A stretch of 5,842 bases of DNA from an uncultured Collinsella sp. (GCA_900545905.1 URBA01000102.1:1-5842), one strand, 5' to 3'; positions 1-5,803 are shown, counted from the first letter of the stretch. Notes: a model not told the origin generated them from the letters alone. Made by a program: numbers and translations.

Positions 1-49
1 ACGAGATGCAGCGTAGTCTCGTGGGCTCGGAGATGTGTATAAGAGACAG
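1..49 (+). other. Nextera/Tn5 sequencing adapter (non-genomic)
   Basis: Bases 1-7 match the end of the Illumina P7 primer. Bases 8-15 (gcagcgta) sit where the i7 index belongs and equal the reverse complement of TACGCTGC, an index I recall from the Nextera XT set. Bases 16-30 are the Nextera read-2 linker. Bases 31-49 (agatgtgtataagagacag) are the 19-bp Tn5 mosaic end. The parts are in the exact order of a tagmented library molecule, so this is untrimmed adapter at a contig end and not a bacterial transposon. The boundary with real DNA is 49/50. Confidence 0.98.
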
Positions 50-1137
50 ACCTTGTTCTGCGCCAGGGTGATGTCCTTCATGCCCTCGAGCTCCTTGGTC
101 ATAACCTTGGCAGCGGTGGGCGCCCAGGAGCCGGCCTCAACGAGCGCCACCGTACGGTTCTGATAGGCGTGCTCGGCAAGCGTGTGGATAAAGGTGCTCA
201 TGAACGGGAAGATCTCGCCCTGATAGGTGATGGAGGCGAGCACCAGACGGTCATAGCGGAACGCATCCTCAACGGCCTCGGCCATGTCGTCGCGAGCCAA
301 GTCAAAGGCGGAAACCTTCTGGCCGCGGGCCTCGAGCGCAGATGCAAGCTCCTCAACGGCGGCCTTCAGATGGCCGTACACGCTCGCATAGGCAATCGTG
401 ACGCCCTCGTCCTCGGGCTGATAGCTCGACCAGGTGTTGTAGGTGTCGAGGTAATAGCCCAGATTCTCGGTAAGAACAGGACCATGGAGCGGACAGATGA
501 TCTGGATATCCAGATCGGCGGCCTTCTTGAGCACGGTCTGCACGAATTTGCCGAACTTACCGACGATGCCAAAGTAGTAGCGGCGCGCTTCGCAAGCCCA
601 GCCTTCCGGGTCCTCGATGTCGTTGGCGCCGAACTTGCCAAAGCCGTCGGCACTAAAGAGCACCTTGTCGGTAGACTCGTAGGAGAAAATCACCTCGGGC
701 CAGTGAACGTTGGGAGCGCCGACAAACGTTAGGCTGTGACCGCCCAGATCGAGCACGTCGCCCTCTTTGACGACCATCTTGCGCTCGGGGTAATCGGTGC
801 CAAAGTAGTTGACCATCATGCGGAAGGCGCCCATGCTGGCCACGATCTGGGCCTGGGGATAGCGCTCCATAAAGGCAGCGATGCCAGCGGAGTGATCGGG
901 CTCCATGTGATGGATAACCAGGTAGTCGGGCGTACGTCCATCGAGCGCGGCCTCGAGGTTGCCGAGCCACTCGTCGACAAAACCACCGTCGACCGAATCG
1001 GCGACAGCGATCTTCTCGCCCAAGATAACGTAGCTGTTGTATGCCATACCGTTCTCGGACACATCGTACTGGCCCTCGAACAGGTCAATGTCGTGATCGT
1101 CGACGCCAACGTAGCGGATATCCTTGGTGATCTCCAT
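50..1137 (-). CDS. Flavodiiron protein (FprA/A-type flavoprotein), C-terminus truncated by adapter
   Basis: Translation from the ATG at 1137-1135 gives 362 residues and then runs into the adapter. Family members are usually about 400 aa, so roughly 40 residues of the C-terminus are missing. The N-terminal metallo-beta-lactamase-like half carries every expected di-iron ligand: H77-x-E79-x-D81-H82 (HMEPDHS), H145 (VHWPE), D164 (FSADGFG) and H218 (CPLHGP). The flavodoxin half begins near residue 246 (VTIAYASVYGH), where the FMN phosphate loop is expected. No rubredoxin or flavin-reductase domain is visible, so it looks like class A, usually fed electrons by a separate rubredoxin. The family is soluble and reduces O2 to water and/or NO to N2O, protecting anaerobes; the preferred substrate cannot be told here. 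The start is supported by AGGAGG at 1152-1147, 9 nt upstream. It follows the LacI gene by 129 bp on the same strand but has its own likely promoter. Confidence 0.95.
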
Positions 1138-1146
1138 CAGGCAAAG

Positions 1147-1152
1147 CCTCCT
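1147..1152 (-). promoter_or_regulatory. Ribosome binding site of the flavodiiron gene
   Basis: A perfect AGGAGG on the minus strand lies 9 nt before the ATG at 1137. It fixes the start codon of a gene whose other end is missing. Confidence 0.9.
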
Positions 1153-1153
1153 A

Positions 1154-1177
1154 GATAGACAAAATAACCCGTCTATC
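1154..1177. promoter_or_regulatory. Candidate operator: 7-bp inverted repeat with 10-nt spacer
   Basis: GATAGAC (1154-1160) and GTCTATC (1171-1177) are perfect reverse complements separated by an AT-rich 10-nt spacer. The dyad overlaps the proposed -10 box and the transcription start of the flavodiiron gene and stops just before its RBS, where a repressor would act. A leader hairpin is the alternative. No regulator can be named, and the repeat does not resemble the galactose operators in this window. Confidence 0.4.
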
Positions 1178-1183
1178 ATAGCA
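1175..1183 (-). promoter_or_regulatory. Extended -10 promoter for the flavodiiron gene
   Basis: The minus strand reads TGCTATGAT at 1183-1175, an extended -10 (TGn) plus TATGAT, which matches TATAAT at 5 of 6 positions. No good -35 lies 16-18 bp upstream, as is common for extended -10 promoters. Transcription would begin near 1168, leaving a leader of about 30 nt. This supports transcription independent of the upstream LacI-family gene, although I see no clear terminator between the two genes. Confidence 0.6.
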
Positions 1184-1266
1184 CTCGGCAGCATTCCAAC
1201 TGTTATCTGCCGGCATCCTTACCGATTGTTATTGAAATACGATAAATCGCCGTTTACCTGCGCAAA

Positions 1267-2298
1267 CTATGAGCGTGGTATCGCCGTGCTATGTCGAATA
1301 ATGAGCTGGCCGGGAATACGAATGGCAACGGTTTTGCCCGCCGTACCCGCCTCGGGAACCGCATGCTCGAATACCTCGCGTCCGCGCTGATGCAAATCGA
1401 ATCGAACGGTCGTGAGCTCGTTATGCGCGACAAAATCATCGAGCGAATCGTCGACACCCACCACGCTCACGTCCTCGGGCACGCGCAGGCCGCTATCGCG
1501 CAGCGCTGCAATCGCGCCATTTGCCATCTGGTCGTTTGCCGCGTAAATCGCCGTCATGGTGCGATCGTGCTCGGCCAGGTACCTGCCGGCCTCGTAGCCG
1601 CTGTTGGCAGACCAGTCGCCCTCGAGCGGCTCTGCCGGCTCGATGTGTTTACGCTCGAGCGCATCCTGCCAACCGGCTCGACGAAATTGCTCGTCGACCG
1701 AGAACGACGGGCCGCCAATATAGCGAATCTGCCCGTGCCCCAGCTTAAACAGGTGATTCATAAGCAAGAGCGAGCAGCCGTAATGGTCGGAATCGACCGT
1801 AGTCACGCGCGGATGCGCGTACATGGTAACGATGACCGTTCCAATGCCCGGCAGTGGATCAAACGTCTCAAAATCGGGCGCCATGCGGCTCATGCCGATG
1901 ATGATGCCATCCACCGGCAATGCGGCCATACGACGCGTGGCCTCGGCAAGCGAGAATTCCTCAGTCTTGGACATCTCGACCAGCGTGATGGCGCAATTAT
2001 GCTCGCGAGCAGCGCTGGCGATGCCGTCGATCATTGAGAGGTTGCCAAACTTGGTGACATCGTTGATGCATAGGCCGACCGAATGGTAACGGCCGTCGCG
2101 CAGCGAGCGACCGGCATAACTCGGACGAAAGCCGAGCTCTTGCATAGCAGCCTGCACGCGCTGGCGCGTCTGCTCGTTAACGTTGGGCAAGCCGTTGGCG
2201 ACGCGCGAAACCGTCTGCTGCGAAACGCCGGCAGCGCGGGCGACGTCAGCCATGGAGACCGGACGCGTACCTGTATCGTTGGACGGGCGCCTTGCCAC
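1267..2298 (-). CDS. LacI/GalR-family transcriptional repressor, probable galactose regulator
   Basis: Complete 343-aa protein, a normal LacI-family length. The helix-turn-helix is at residues 15-35 (SMADVARAAGVSQQTVSRV), followed by the hinge helix at about 57-68, whose LacI-type Leu (RSL, residue 66) would enter the minor groove. The sugar-binding periplasmic-binding-protein-like core runs from about 73 to 338. Typical landmarks are VDSDHYGCSLLLMNHL (168-183), LGHGQIRYIGGP (186-197), AANDQMANGAIAAL (253-266) and the closing VPEDVSVVGVDD (273-284). The start is GTG at 2298-2296, preceded by AAGGTG with 5-nt spacing; the next Met (residue 16) would remove part of the DNA-binding domain. It is transcribed divergently from galK-galT, and three copies of one operator-like sequence fill the shared region, so I infer it represses galKT and itself. 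The effector is likely galactose or a derivative, but cannot be read from sequence. Confidence 0.93.
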   Translation of the reverse strand: MARRPSNDTGTRPVSMADVARAAGVSQQTVSRVANGLPNVNEQTRQRVQAAMQELGFRPSYAGRSLRDGRYHSVGLCINDVTKFGNLSMIDGIASAAREHNCAITLVEMSKTEEFSLAEATRRMAALPVDGIIIGMSRMAPDFETFDPLPGIGTVIVTMYAHPRVTTVDSDHYGCSLLLMNHLFKLGHGQIRYIGGPSFSVDEQFRRAGWQDALERKHIEPAEPLEGDWSANSGYEAGRYLAEHDRTMTAIYAANDQMANGAIAALRDSGLRVPEDVSVVGVDDSLDDFVAHNELTTVRFDLHQRGREVFEHAVPEAGTAGKTVAIRIPGQLIIRHSTAIPRS

Positions 2299-2303
2299 AG
2301 GAT

Positions 2304-2309
2304 CACCTT
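2304..2309 (-). promoter_or_regulatory. Ribosome binding site deciding the GTG start of the repressor gene
   Basis: AAGGTG on the minus strand lies 5 nt before the GTG at 2298. No comparable site precedes the in-frame ATG at residue 16. Confidence 0.65.
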
Positions 2310-2390
2310 CACCCTTGCGAGATCTGAATAGCGTGAATGCCGGCCCGGGCAGTAATACATCCCGCGCCGAGGCCCGCTATCGTCGGACGC

Positions 2391-2406
2391 ATGTTAACGT
2401 ACTCTA
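2391..2406. promoter_or_regulatory. LacI-family operator copy 1 (repressor-proximal)
   Basis: Core GTTAACGTACTC at 2393-2404, with a central CG at 2398-2399. It shares 14 bp (gagtacgttaacat on the minus strand) with copy 2 and 12 bp with copy 3. It lies in the probable 5' leader of the repressor gene, downstream of its likely -10, where bound repressor could block its own transcription. Confidence 0.7.
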
Positions 2407-2431
2407 CTTTTTCTATCTGCATCTCTTCTGC

Positions 2432-2437
2432 TTTATA
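2432..2437 (-). promoter_or_regulatory. Possible -10 box for the LacI-family gene
   Basis: The minus strand reads TATAAA (2437-2432), a 5-of-6 match to TATAAT. A weak -35 (TGAACG, 2460-2455) lies 17 bp upstream. Transcription would begin near 2425, so operator copy 1 would fall about 20-35 nt downstream of the start. The core TTATAA is its own reverse complement, so the direction is not certain. Confidence 0.4.
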
Positions 2438-2510
2438 AGTCCATACGGCAGTACCGTTCACGGCTGTATTTCTACCGATTACCAGATTCTCAAAAAGTGA
2501 CAAGCGATGT

Positions 2511-2528
2511 GTTATGAGTACGTTAACA
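2511..2528. promoter_or_regulatory. LacI-family operator copy 2
   Basis: gttatgagtacgttaaca, an 18-bp sequence exactly repeated in inverted orientation at 2579-2596. The central CG is at 2521-2522, as in many LacI-family operators. Outer ATG/CAT bases (2515-2517 is tga-offset; ATG at 2514-2516 pairs with CAT at 2527-2529) give it weak internal dyad symmetry. Its centre is 64 bp from copy 3 and 123 bp from copy 1. Confidence 0.75.
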
Positions 2529-2541
2529 TAGCCCGTAACGT

Positions 2542-2571
2542 GCGGTATCGTGAACACTTGGTTCATACCGC
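2542..2571. promoter_or_regulatory. Imperfect hairpin-like dyad between operators 2 and 3
   Basis: GCGGTA (2542-2547) pairs with TACCGC (2566-2571), and TGAAC (2551-2555) pairs with GTTCA (2561-2565). The loop is ACTTG and a TCG bulge sits on one side only. It totals 11 base pairs and is unrelated in sequence to the three operator repeats. It may be a second protein-binding site, part of the galK promoter region, or a leader hairpin if transcription starts upstream of it. Confidence 0.45.
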
Positions 2572-2578
2572 TACAAGT

Positions 2579-2596
2579 TGTTAACGTACTCATAAC
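2579..2596. promoter_or_regulatory. LacI-family operator copy 3 (galK-proximal)
   Basis: Exact inverted copy of the 18 bp at 2511-2528, with its central CG at 2585-2586. It ends 40 bp before the galK ATG, so it should lie over or just downstream of the galK promoter, the usual place for a repressing operator. Confidence 0.75.
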
Positions 2597-2621
2597 GACG
2601 CAAAACTCACCCGTGCGCGCC

Positions 2622-2630
2622 AAGGAAAGG
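2622..2630 (+). promoter_or_regulatory. Ribosome binding site of galK
   Basis: AAGGAAAGG ends 6 nt before the ATG at 2637 and selects it over an in-frame upstream ATG at 2550. The extra 29 residues from 2550 would be encoded across operator copy 3. Confidence 0.8.
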
Positions 2631-2636
2631 ACTCCC

Positions 2637-3842
2637 ATGACCACGCCCGACGAAAAGACATTCGCCACACTTACCAAGCTGTTTGAGGAGGAGTTTGGCC
2701 CCATCGGCGACCGCCAGGTGCTCTACGTGCACGCGCCCGGCCGCTCCGAGATCAGCGGCAACCACACTGACCACGAGGGTGGCCACGTTATCGCCGGCTC
2801 GCTCGATGTCGCCGTTGACGGCATCGCCGTGGCAACCGATTCCAACAAGGTTCGCGTAGCCGACGAGGGCTATCCCACGTTTGAAATCGCGCTCGACACG
2901 CTAGACGTTCAGGAGTCCGAGAAGGGCACGTCCGCGAGCCTCGTCCGCGGCATGGCCCACGAAATCGCTGCTCTGGGCGTTGAGCCCCAGGGCTTCGACT
3001 TCGCCTTCACCTGCTCTGTCCCCTCGGGCGGCGGCCTTTCCAGCTCCGCTGCTGTCGAGGCGGCATACGGTCGCGCCATGGAGACGCTCTGGGGAGCACC
3101 CGCCATCGAGCCCGTCGCGCTCGCCCAGATGAGCCAGCGCACCGAGAACAACTATTACGGCAAGCCCTGCGGTCTGATGGACCAGGCCGCTGTGTGCCTG
3201 GGCGGCCTCGCCTACATGGACTTTGAGGACCAGGCCCAGCCTAAGACCCAAAAGCTCGAGCTTAATTTTGAGGATCACGGCTATGCGCTCGTGCTCGTCA
3301 AGGTGGGCGCCGACCACGTTGCCGCTACCGACGACTACGCCGCCGTCCCGCGCGAGATGCAGGATGTCGCCGCCGAGTTTGGCAAGGCGCGCCTGTGCGA
3401 GGTGGACGTGGCCGACTTTGACGCCAAGCTCCCCGAGCTGCGCGCCAAGCTGGGTGACCGTGCCTGCCTACGCGCCGTTCACTACTGGTACGAGAATGGC
3501 CTCGTTGACAAGCGCTGGGCCGCGCTCAACGCCGGCGACATCGACCAGTTCCTGGTTCTGACGCGCGAGTCCGGTGCCAGCTCCGCCATGTACCTGCAGA
3601 ATGTCGTTGCCAAACTGGGTTCTGAGCAGCCCTCCATGTATGCGCTGGCGCTGGCCGAGCACGTGCTCGACGGTCGTGGCGCCGTCCGCATCCACGGCGG
3701 CGGCTTTGGCGGCACCGTCCAGGCGTTCGTGCCGCTCGACCTGGTCGACACCTTCATCGCCAAGATGAACGGCTGGCTGGGCGAGGGCTCTGCACGCCAC
3801 TACGCCATCTCTGATAAGGGGGCTTACGCAGCATGGCTGTAA
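2637..3842 (+). CDS. galK: Galactokinase (GHMP kinase family)
   Basis: 401 aa from the ATG at 2637, close to the usual 380-400. It phosphorylates galactose with ATP to galactose-1-phosphate, the first committed Leloir step, in the cytoplasm. The GHMP motifs are in order: sugar-binding motif GRSEISGNHTDHEGG (35-49), the ATP phosphate loop VPSGGGLSSSAA (128-139), the segment ENNYYGKPCGLMDQ (170-183) with likely catalytic Asp182, and the C-terminal RIHGGGFGGT (351-360). The canonical motif is GEHTDY. Here Glu is replaced by Asn42 and Tyr by His46, at positions that contact galactose in characterised enzymes. I recall similar GNHTDH forms in other gut anaerobes, so this looks like a subfamily trait and not damage. 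galT follows with a 10-nt overlap, which supports galactose as substrate. Expression is probably repressed by the divergent LacI-family protein through the operators at 2511-2596. Confidence 0.93.
   Translation: MTTPDEKTFATLTKLFEEEFGPIGDRQVLYVHAPGRSEISGNHTDHEGGHVIAGSLDVAVDGIAVATDSNKVRVADEGYPTFEIALDTLDVQESEKGTSASLVRGMAHEIAALGVEPQGFDFAFTCSVPSGGGLSSSAAVEAAYGRAMETLWGAPAIEPVALAQMSQRTENNYYGKPCGLMDQAAVCLGGLAYMDFEDQAQPKTQKLELNFEDHGYALVLVKVGADHVAATDDYAAVPREMQDVAAEFGKARLCEVDVADFDAKLPELRAKLGDRACLRAVHYWYENGLVDKRWAALNAGDIDQFLVLTRESGASSAMYLQNVVAKLGSEQPSMYALALAEHVLDGRGAVRIHGGGFGGTVQAFVPLDLVDTFIAKMNGWLGEGSARHYAISDKGAYAAWL
3816..3822 (+). promoter_or_regulatory. Ribosome binding site of galT inside galK
   Basis: AAGGGGG lies within the last codons of galK, 10 nt before the ATG at 3833. 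It favours that start over the in-frame ATG at 3842, which forms a TAATG stop-start overlap with the galK stop and would be 19 nt away. Both arrangements imply translational coupling. Confidence 0.55.
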
Positions 3843-5461
3843 TGACCGACGTGCGCGACGCCGCGCAAAACCTGATTGAGTACGCCATTCACCGATCGAT
3901 GATCGGGCAGGACGATCGCATCTGGGCATATAACACCATTCTGGAGTGCATCGGCGCCACGAGCCCCGCGCTCGAAATGACCTGGGCGCTCCAGATCGAG
4001 AAGCTCTCGCTCGTACACCCCGACACCCTCCCCGACTTTGACCTTGAGGGCACGCTTGCTGTGCTTTCGGAGGCCGCCGTTGCCAATGGCGCCGCCGAGG
4101 ATACGACCTCGGGCCGTGATCGTATCGCCATGCGCGTTATGGGCGTGCTGATGCCCAGGCCTTCGGTTGTAAACGAGGAGTTCAACGGCCGTCTGGGCGT
4201 CAACGAGCCCAAGGCCGCGACCGACTGGTTCTACGGCCTGTGCTGCGACGCCGGTTATGTGCGCCGCGCCGCCATCGCACGCAATATTAAGTGGAGCACC
4301 CCTACCAACTGGGGCGACCTGGAGATCACCATCAACCTCTCCAAGCCCGAGAAGGACCCGCGCGATATCGCTGCCGCCGGTGCCGCCAAGAACACGGGCG
4401 AAAAGTATCCCGCCTGCCAGCTCTGCATCGAAAACGAGGGCTACCCCGGGCGTTCGGCAGCAGCCGACGGTGGCGCCCATCCCGCCCGTCAGAACCTGCG
4501 CGTTATCCCGATTAAGCTTGATGGCGAGCGCTGGGGCTTCCAGTACAGCCCGTACGCGTACTTTAACGAGCACTGCATTGCCATGAGCTCCGAGCATCGC
4601 CCGATGCACGTGGACCGCAAGGGTCTGACCTGCCTGCTCGACTTTGTCGACCTGTTCCCGCACTACTTTATTGGCTCCAACGCCGACCTGCCCATCGTGG
4701 GCGGCTCGATTCTGTCGCACGACCACTTCCAGGGCGGCGCGCACGAGTTCCCCATGATGCATGCCGCCGAGGTCTCGCAGTTTAGCGTGCCCGGGTTCGA
4801 CCAGGTCACCGGCACCGTGCTGCAGTGGCCGCTTTCGGTGTTGCGCCTGCGCTCGCACGATCGCGCCCAGCTGCTCGACGCCGCCGAGAAGATTATCCTT
4901 GCCTGGCGCGAGTGGACCGATGAGTCGGTTGGCGTCATCGCACACACGGCCGACGGCGTGGCCCACAACACCGTGACGCCCGTCATCCGCCGCGTCGACT
5001 CGCGCGGCAACGCCGGCGGCGAGATCTACGAGGCCTATCTGGCACTTCGCTGCAACATCACGACCGACGAGCACCCGCTGGGCGTGTTCCACCCGCATGC
5101 CGAGTATCACCATATTAAGAAAGAGAACATCGGCCTCATCGAGGTCATGGGCCTGGCGATTCTGCCGCCGCGCCTGGTTCCCGAGCTCGGTGCCGTTCGC
5201 GAGCATCTGCTGGCAGCCAAGTCCGATGCCAGTTACGACCTTGCCGCCGCGCTCGAAGGCGACGACCTTTGCCGCAGCCACGCCGCATGGGCTGAGGACG
5301 TCTTTGCCCGCCGCGCCGACGAGCTTACGGCCGACAACGCCATCGACATCCTGCACGAAGAGGTCGGCGTGGTGTTTGGCCACGTGCTCGACAACGCCGG
5401 CGTCTTTAAGTGGGACGAGGCAGGACGCGCCGCCCAACAGCGCTTTATCGACTCGCTATAG
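3833..5461 (+). CDS. galT: UDP-glucose--hexose-1-phosphate uridylyltransferase, class II GalT
   Basis: 542 aa, somewhat longer than the roughly 490-510 aa typical of class II (Firmicutes-type) GalT and unlike the roughly 350-aa E. coli class. It transfers UMP from UDP-glucose to galactose-1-phosphate, giving UDP-galactose and glucose-1-phosphate. Recognisable blocks are CQLCIENEGYPGR (195-207) followed by HPARQNLR (216-223); QYSPYAYFNEHCIAMSSEHR (237-256); IVGGSILSHDHFQGG (288-302), in which the H296-D-H298-F-Q300 cluster is the presumed active site with a nucleophilic histidine; HNTVTPVIRR (378-387); and GVFHPHAEYHHIKKENIGLI (417-436). It overlaps galK by 10 nt and ends 46 bp before a strong terminator, so galKT looks like a complete two-gene operon. 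The alternative start at 3842 would shorten it by 3 residues. The partner epimerase GalE must be encoded elsewhere. Confidence 0.95.
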   Translation: MAVMTDVRDAAQNLIEYAIHRSMIGQDDRIWAYNTILECIGATSPALEMTWALQIEKLSLVHPDTLPDFDLEGTLAVLSEAAVANGAAEDTTSGRDRIAMRVMGVLMPRPSVVNEEFNGRLGVNEPKAATDWFYGLCCDAGYVRRAAIARNIKWSTPTNWGDLEITINLSKPEKDPRDIAAAGAAKNTGEKYPACQLCIENEGYPGRSAAADGGAHPARQNLRVIPIKLDGERWGFQYSPYAYFNEHCIAMSSEHRPMHVDRKGLTCLLDFVDLFPHYFIGSNADLPIVGGSILSHDHFQGGAHEFPMMHAAEVSQFSVPGFDQVTGTVLQWPLSVLRLRSHDRAQLLDAAEKIILAWREWTDESVGVIAHTADGVAHNTVTPVIRRVDSRGNAGGEIYEAYLALRCNITTDEHPLGVFHPHAEYHHIKKENIGLIEVMGLAILPPRLVPELGAVREHLLAAKSDASYDLAAALEGDDLCRSHAAWAEDVFARRADELTADNAIDILHEEVGVVFGHVLDNAGVFKWDEAGRAAQQRFIDSL

Positions 5462-5507
5462 CATGCGAGCTCGAACGCACGCACTCAACAAATAGCGTCT
5501 ACACGAC

Positions 5508-5548
5508 AACGGCGCCCGCCGGCAACATCACCGACGGGCGCCGTTTTT
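5508..5548 (+). terminator. Intrinsic terminator of the galKT operon
   Basis: Left arm AACGGCGCCCG (5508-5518) pairs perfectly with CGGGCGCCGTT (5535-5545). A C/A mismatch and 3 more pairs (CGG/CCG) then close on the 8-nt loop CAACATCA. TTTTT at 5544-5548 follows or overlaps the stem end. It lies 46 bp after the galT stop codon. Confidence 0.93.
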
Positions 5549-5553
5549 GAGTG

Positions 5554-5622
5554 TAGTCATTGGGGTCATTCTTAAGGGGCGTTCTTAAACGACTAGTCAT
5601 TAAAGAGCGTCCCCAATGACTA
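5554..5622. repeat. Imperfect nested inverted repeat, candidate extragenic repeat element
   Basis: The outer arms TAGTCATTGGGG (5554-5565) and CCCCAATGACTA (5611-5622) are perfect 12-bp reverse complements. Inside, 5576-5614 forms a second imperfect palindrome from GGGGCGTTCTTAA to the matching side AAAGAGCGTCCCC, centred on GACTAGTC (5591-5598). The left side also has a partial direct repeat, GGGGTCATTCTTAA then GGGGCGTTCTTAA, so the right-hand CCCC can pair with either GGGG block. No open frame explains it. It resembles a REP-type extragenic element, but copy number cannot be judged from one window. Confidence 0.7.
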
Positions 5623-5663
5623 TTTGCGACCAAGGCAACGCCGGTGTCTTGGCAACGACAGCG

Positions 5664-5763
5664 AAAACGCCCCTAAGCGAGCAAGGTGACGTGAAAGAGG
5701 AGGGCATTGACCTTCTGGTCATGCCCGACGATTGAACGTCAGATTGCCGCTTAGGGGCGTTTG
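5664..5763. repeat. Long nested palindrome with 15-bp terminal inverted repeats, MITE-like
   Basis: Perfect terminal arms AAACGCCCCTAAGCG (5665-5679) and CGCTTAGGGGCGTTT (5748-5762). Moving inward, with one bulged A (5680): GCAA (5681-5684) pairs with TTGC (5744-5747); a 2x2 mismatch; TGACGT (5687-5692) pairs with ACGTCA (5736-5741); a symmetric 9x9 internal loop; then GGGCAT-GACC pairs with GGTC-ATGCCC around the loop TTCT (5713-5716), with one bulged T (5708). About 35 pairs form in total. CAGCG flanks it at 5659-5663 and 5764-5768, like a target-site duplication. It encodes no protein. It may be a non-autonomous mobile element, an extragenic palindrome or a structured RNA. Confidence 0.65.
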
Positions 5764-5775
5764 CAGCGTCGCGCC

Positions 5776-5803
5776 GTTACGCGGTTTGGTAAAACCGCGT
5801 AAC
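5776..5803. repeat. 12-bp perfect hairpin with GGTA loop
   Basis: GTTACGCGGTTT (5776-5787) and AAACCGCGTAAC (5792-5803) are perfect reverse complements around a 4-nt loop. No T-tract follows on either strand, so it is not a standard intrinsic terminator. It could form the 3' end of a gene arriving on the minus strand, whose possible stop codon is at 5807-5805, or simply be another extragenic palindrome. Confidence 0.6.

Larger units (their letters stand above)
2299..2636. other. Divergent control region between the LacI-family gene and galK
   Basis: This 338-bp gap contains no convincing gene. The central part (about 2400-2530) is AT-rich relative to the flanking genes. It holds three operator-like repeats, a probable -10 for the repressor gene, a hairpin-like dyad at 2542-2571, and the RBS of each flanking gene. 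I could not find a galK promoter with two good boxes. It most likely lies between or overlaps the second and third operator copies (2511-2596), where TACAAG (2572-2577) and CATAAC (2591-2596) are weak -10 candidates without a good -35. Confidence 0.75.

Noticed and set aside
31..49. Tn5 mosaic end as evidence of a natural transposon
   Set aside because: It is joined to the P7, index and linker sequences of a sequencing library.
169..1158. Plus-strand open frames opposite the flavodiiron gene
   Set aside because: The minus strand carries all di-iron ligands and a good RBS and promoter. The plus-strand frames are antisense shadows without motifs.
1138..1266. Terminator between the LacI-family gene and the flavodiiron gene
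   Set aside because: Only a weak 6-bp CGGCAG/CTGCCG pair (1186-1191 and 1207-1212) was found, with a long loop and no T-run, so no terminator is called.
1291..2037. 248-codon plus-strand open frame inside the LacI-family gene
   Set aside because: Antisense to a well-recognised LacI-family protein; no domain and no RBS support.
2183..2500. Small plus-strand and minus-strand open frames in the divergent control region
   Set aside because: They overlap the operators or the start of the repressor gene, and their translations show no recognisable family.
2550..2636. In-frame upstream ATG extending galK by 29 residues
   Set aside because: The extension would be encoded across operator copy 3, lacks an RBS, and is not GHMP-like. 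The ATG at 2637 has a strong RBS.
3824..5437. 537-codon open frame on the minus strand opposite galT
   Set aside because: It is a high-GC shadow of galT. galT has unmistakable class II motifs, while the antisense translation shows no recognisable domain and is low in complexity.
5776..5803. Hairpin as an intrinsic terminator
   Set aside because: No T-tract follows the stem on either strand.
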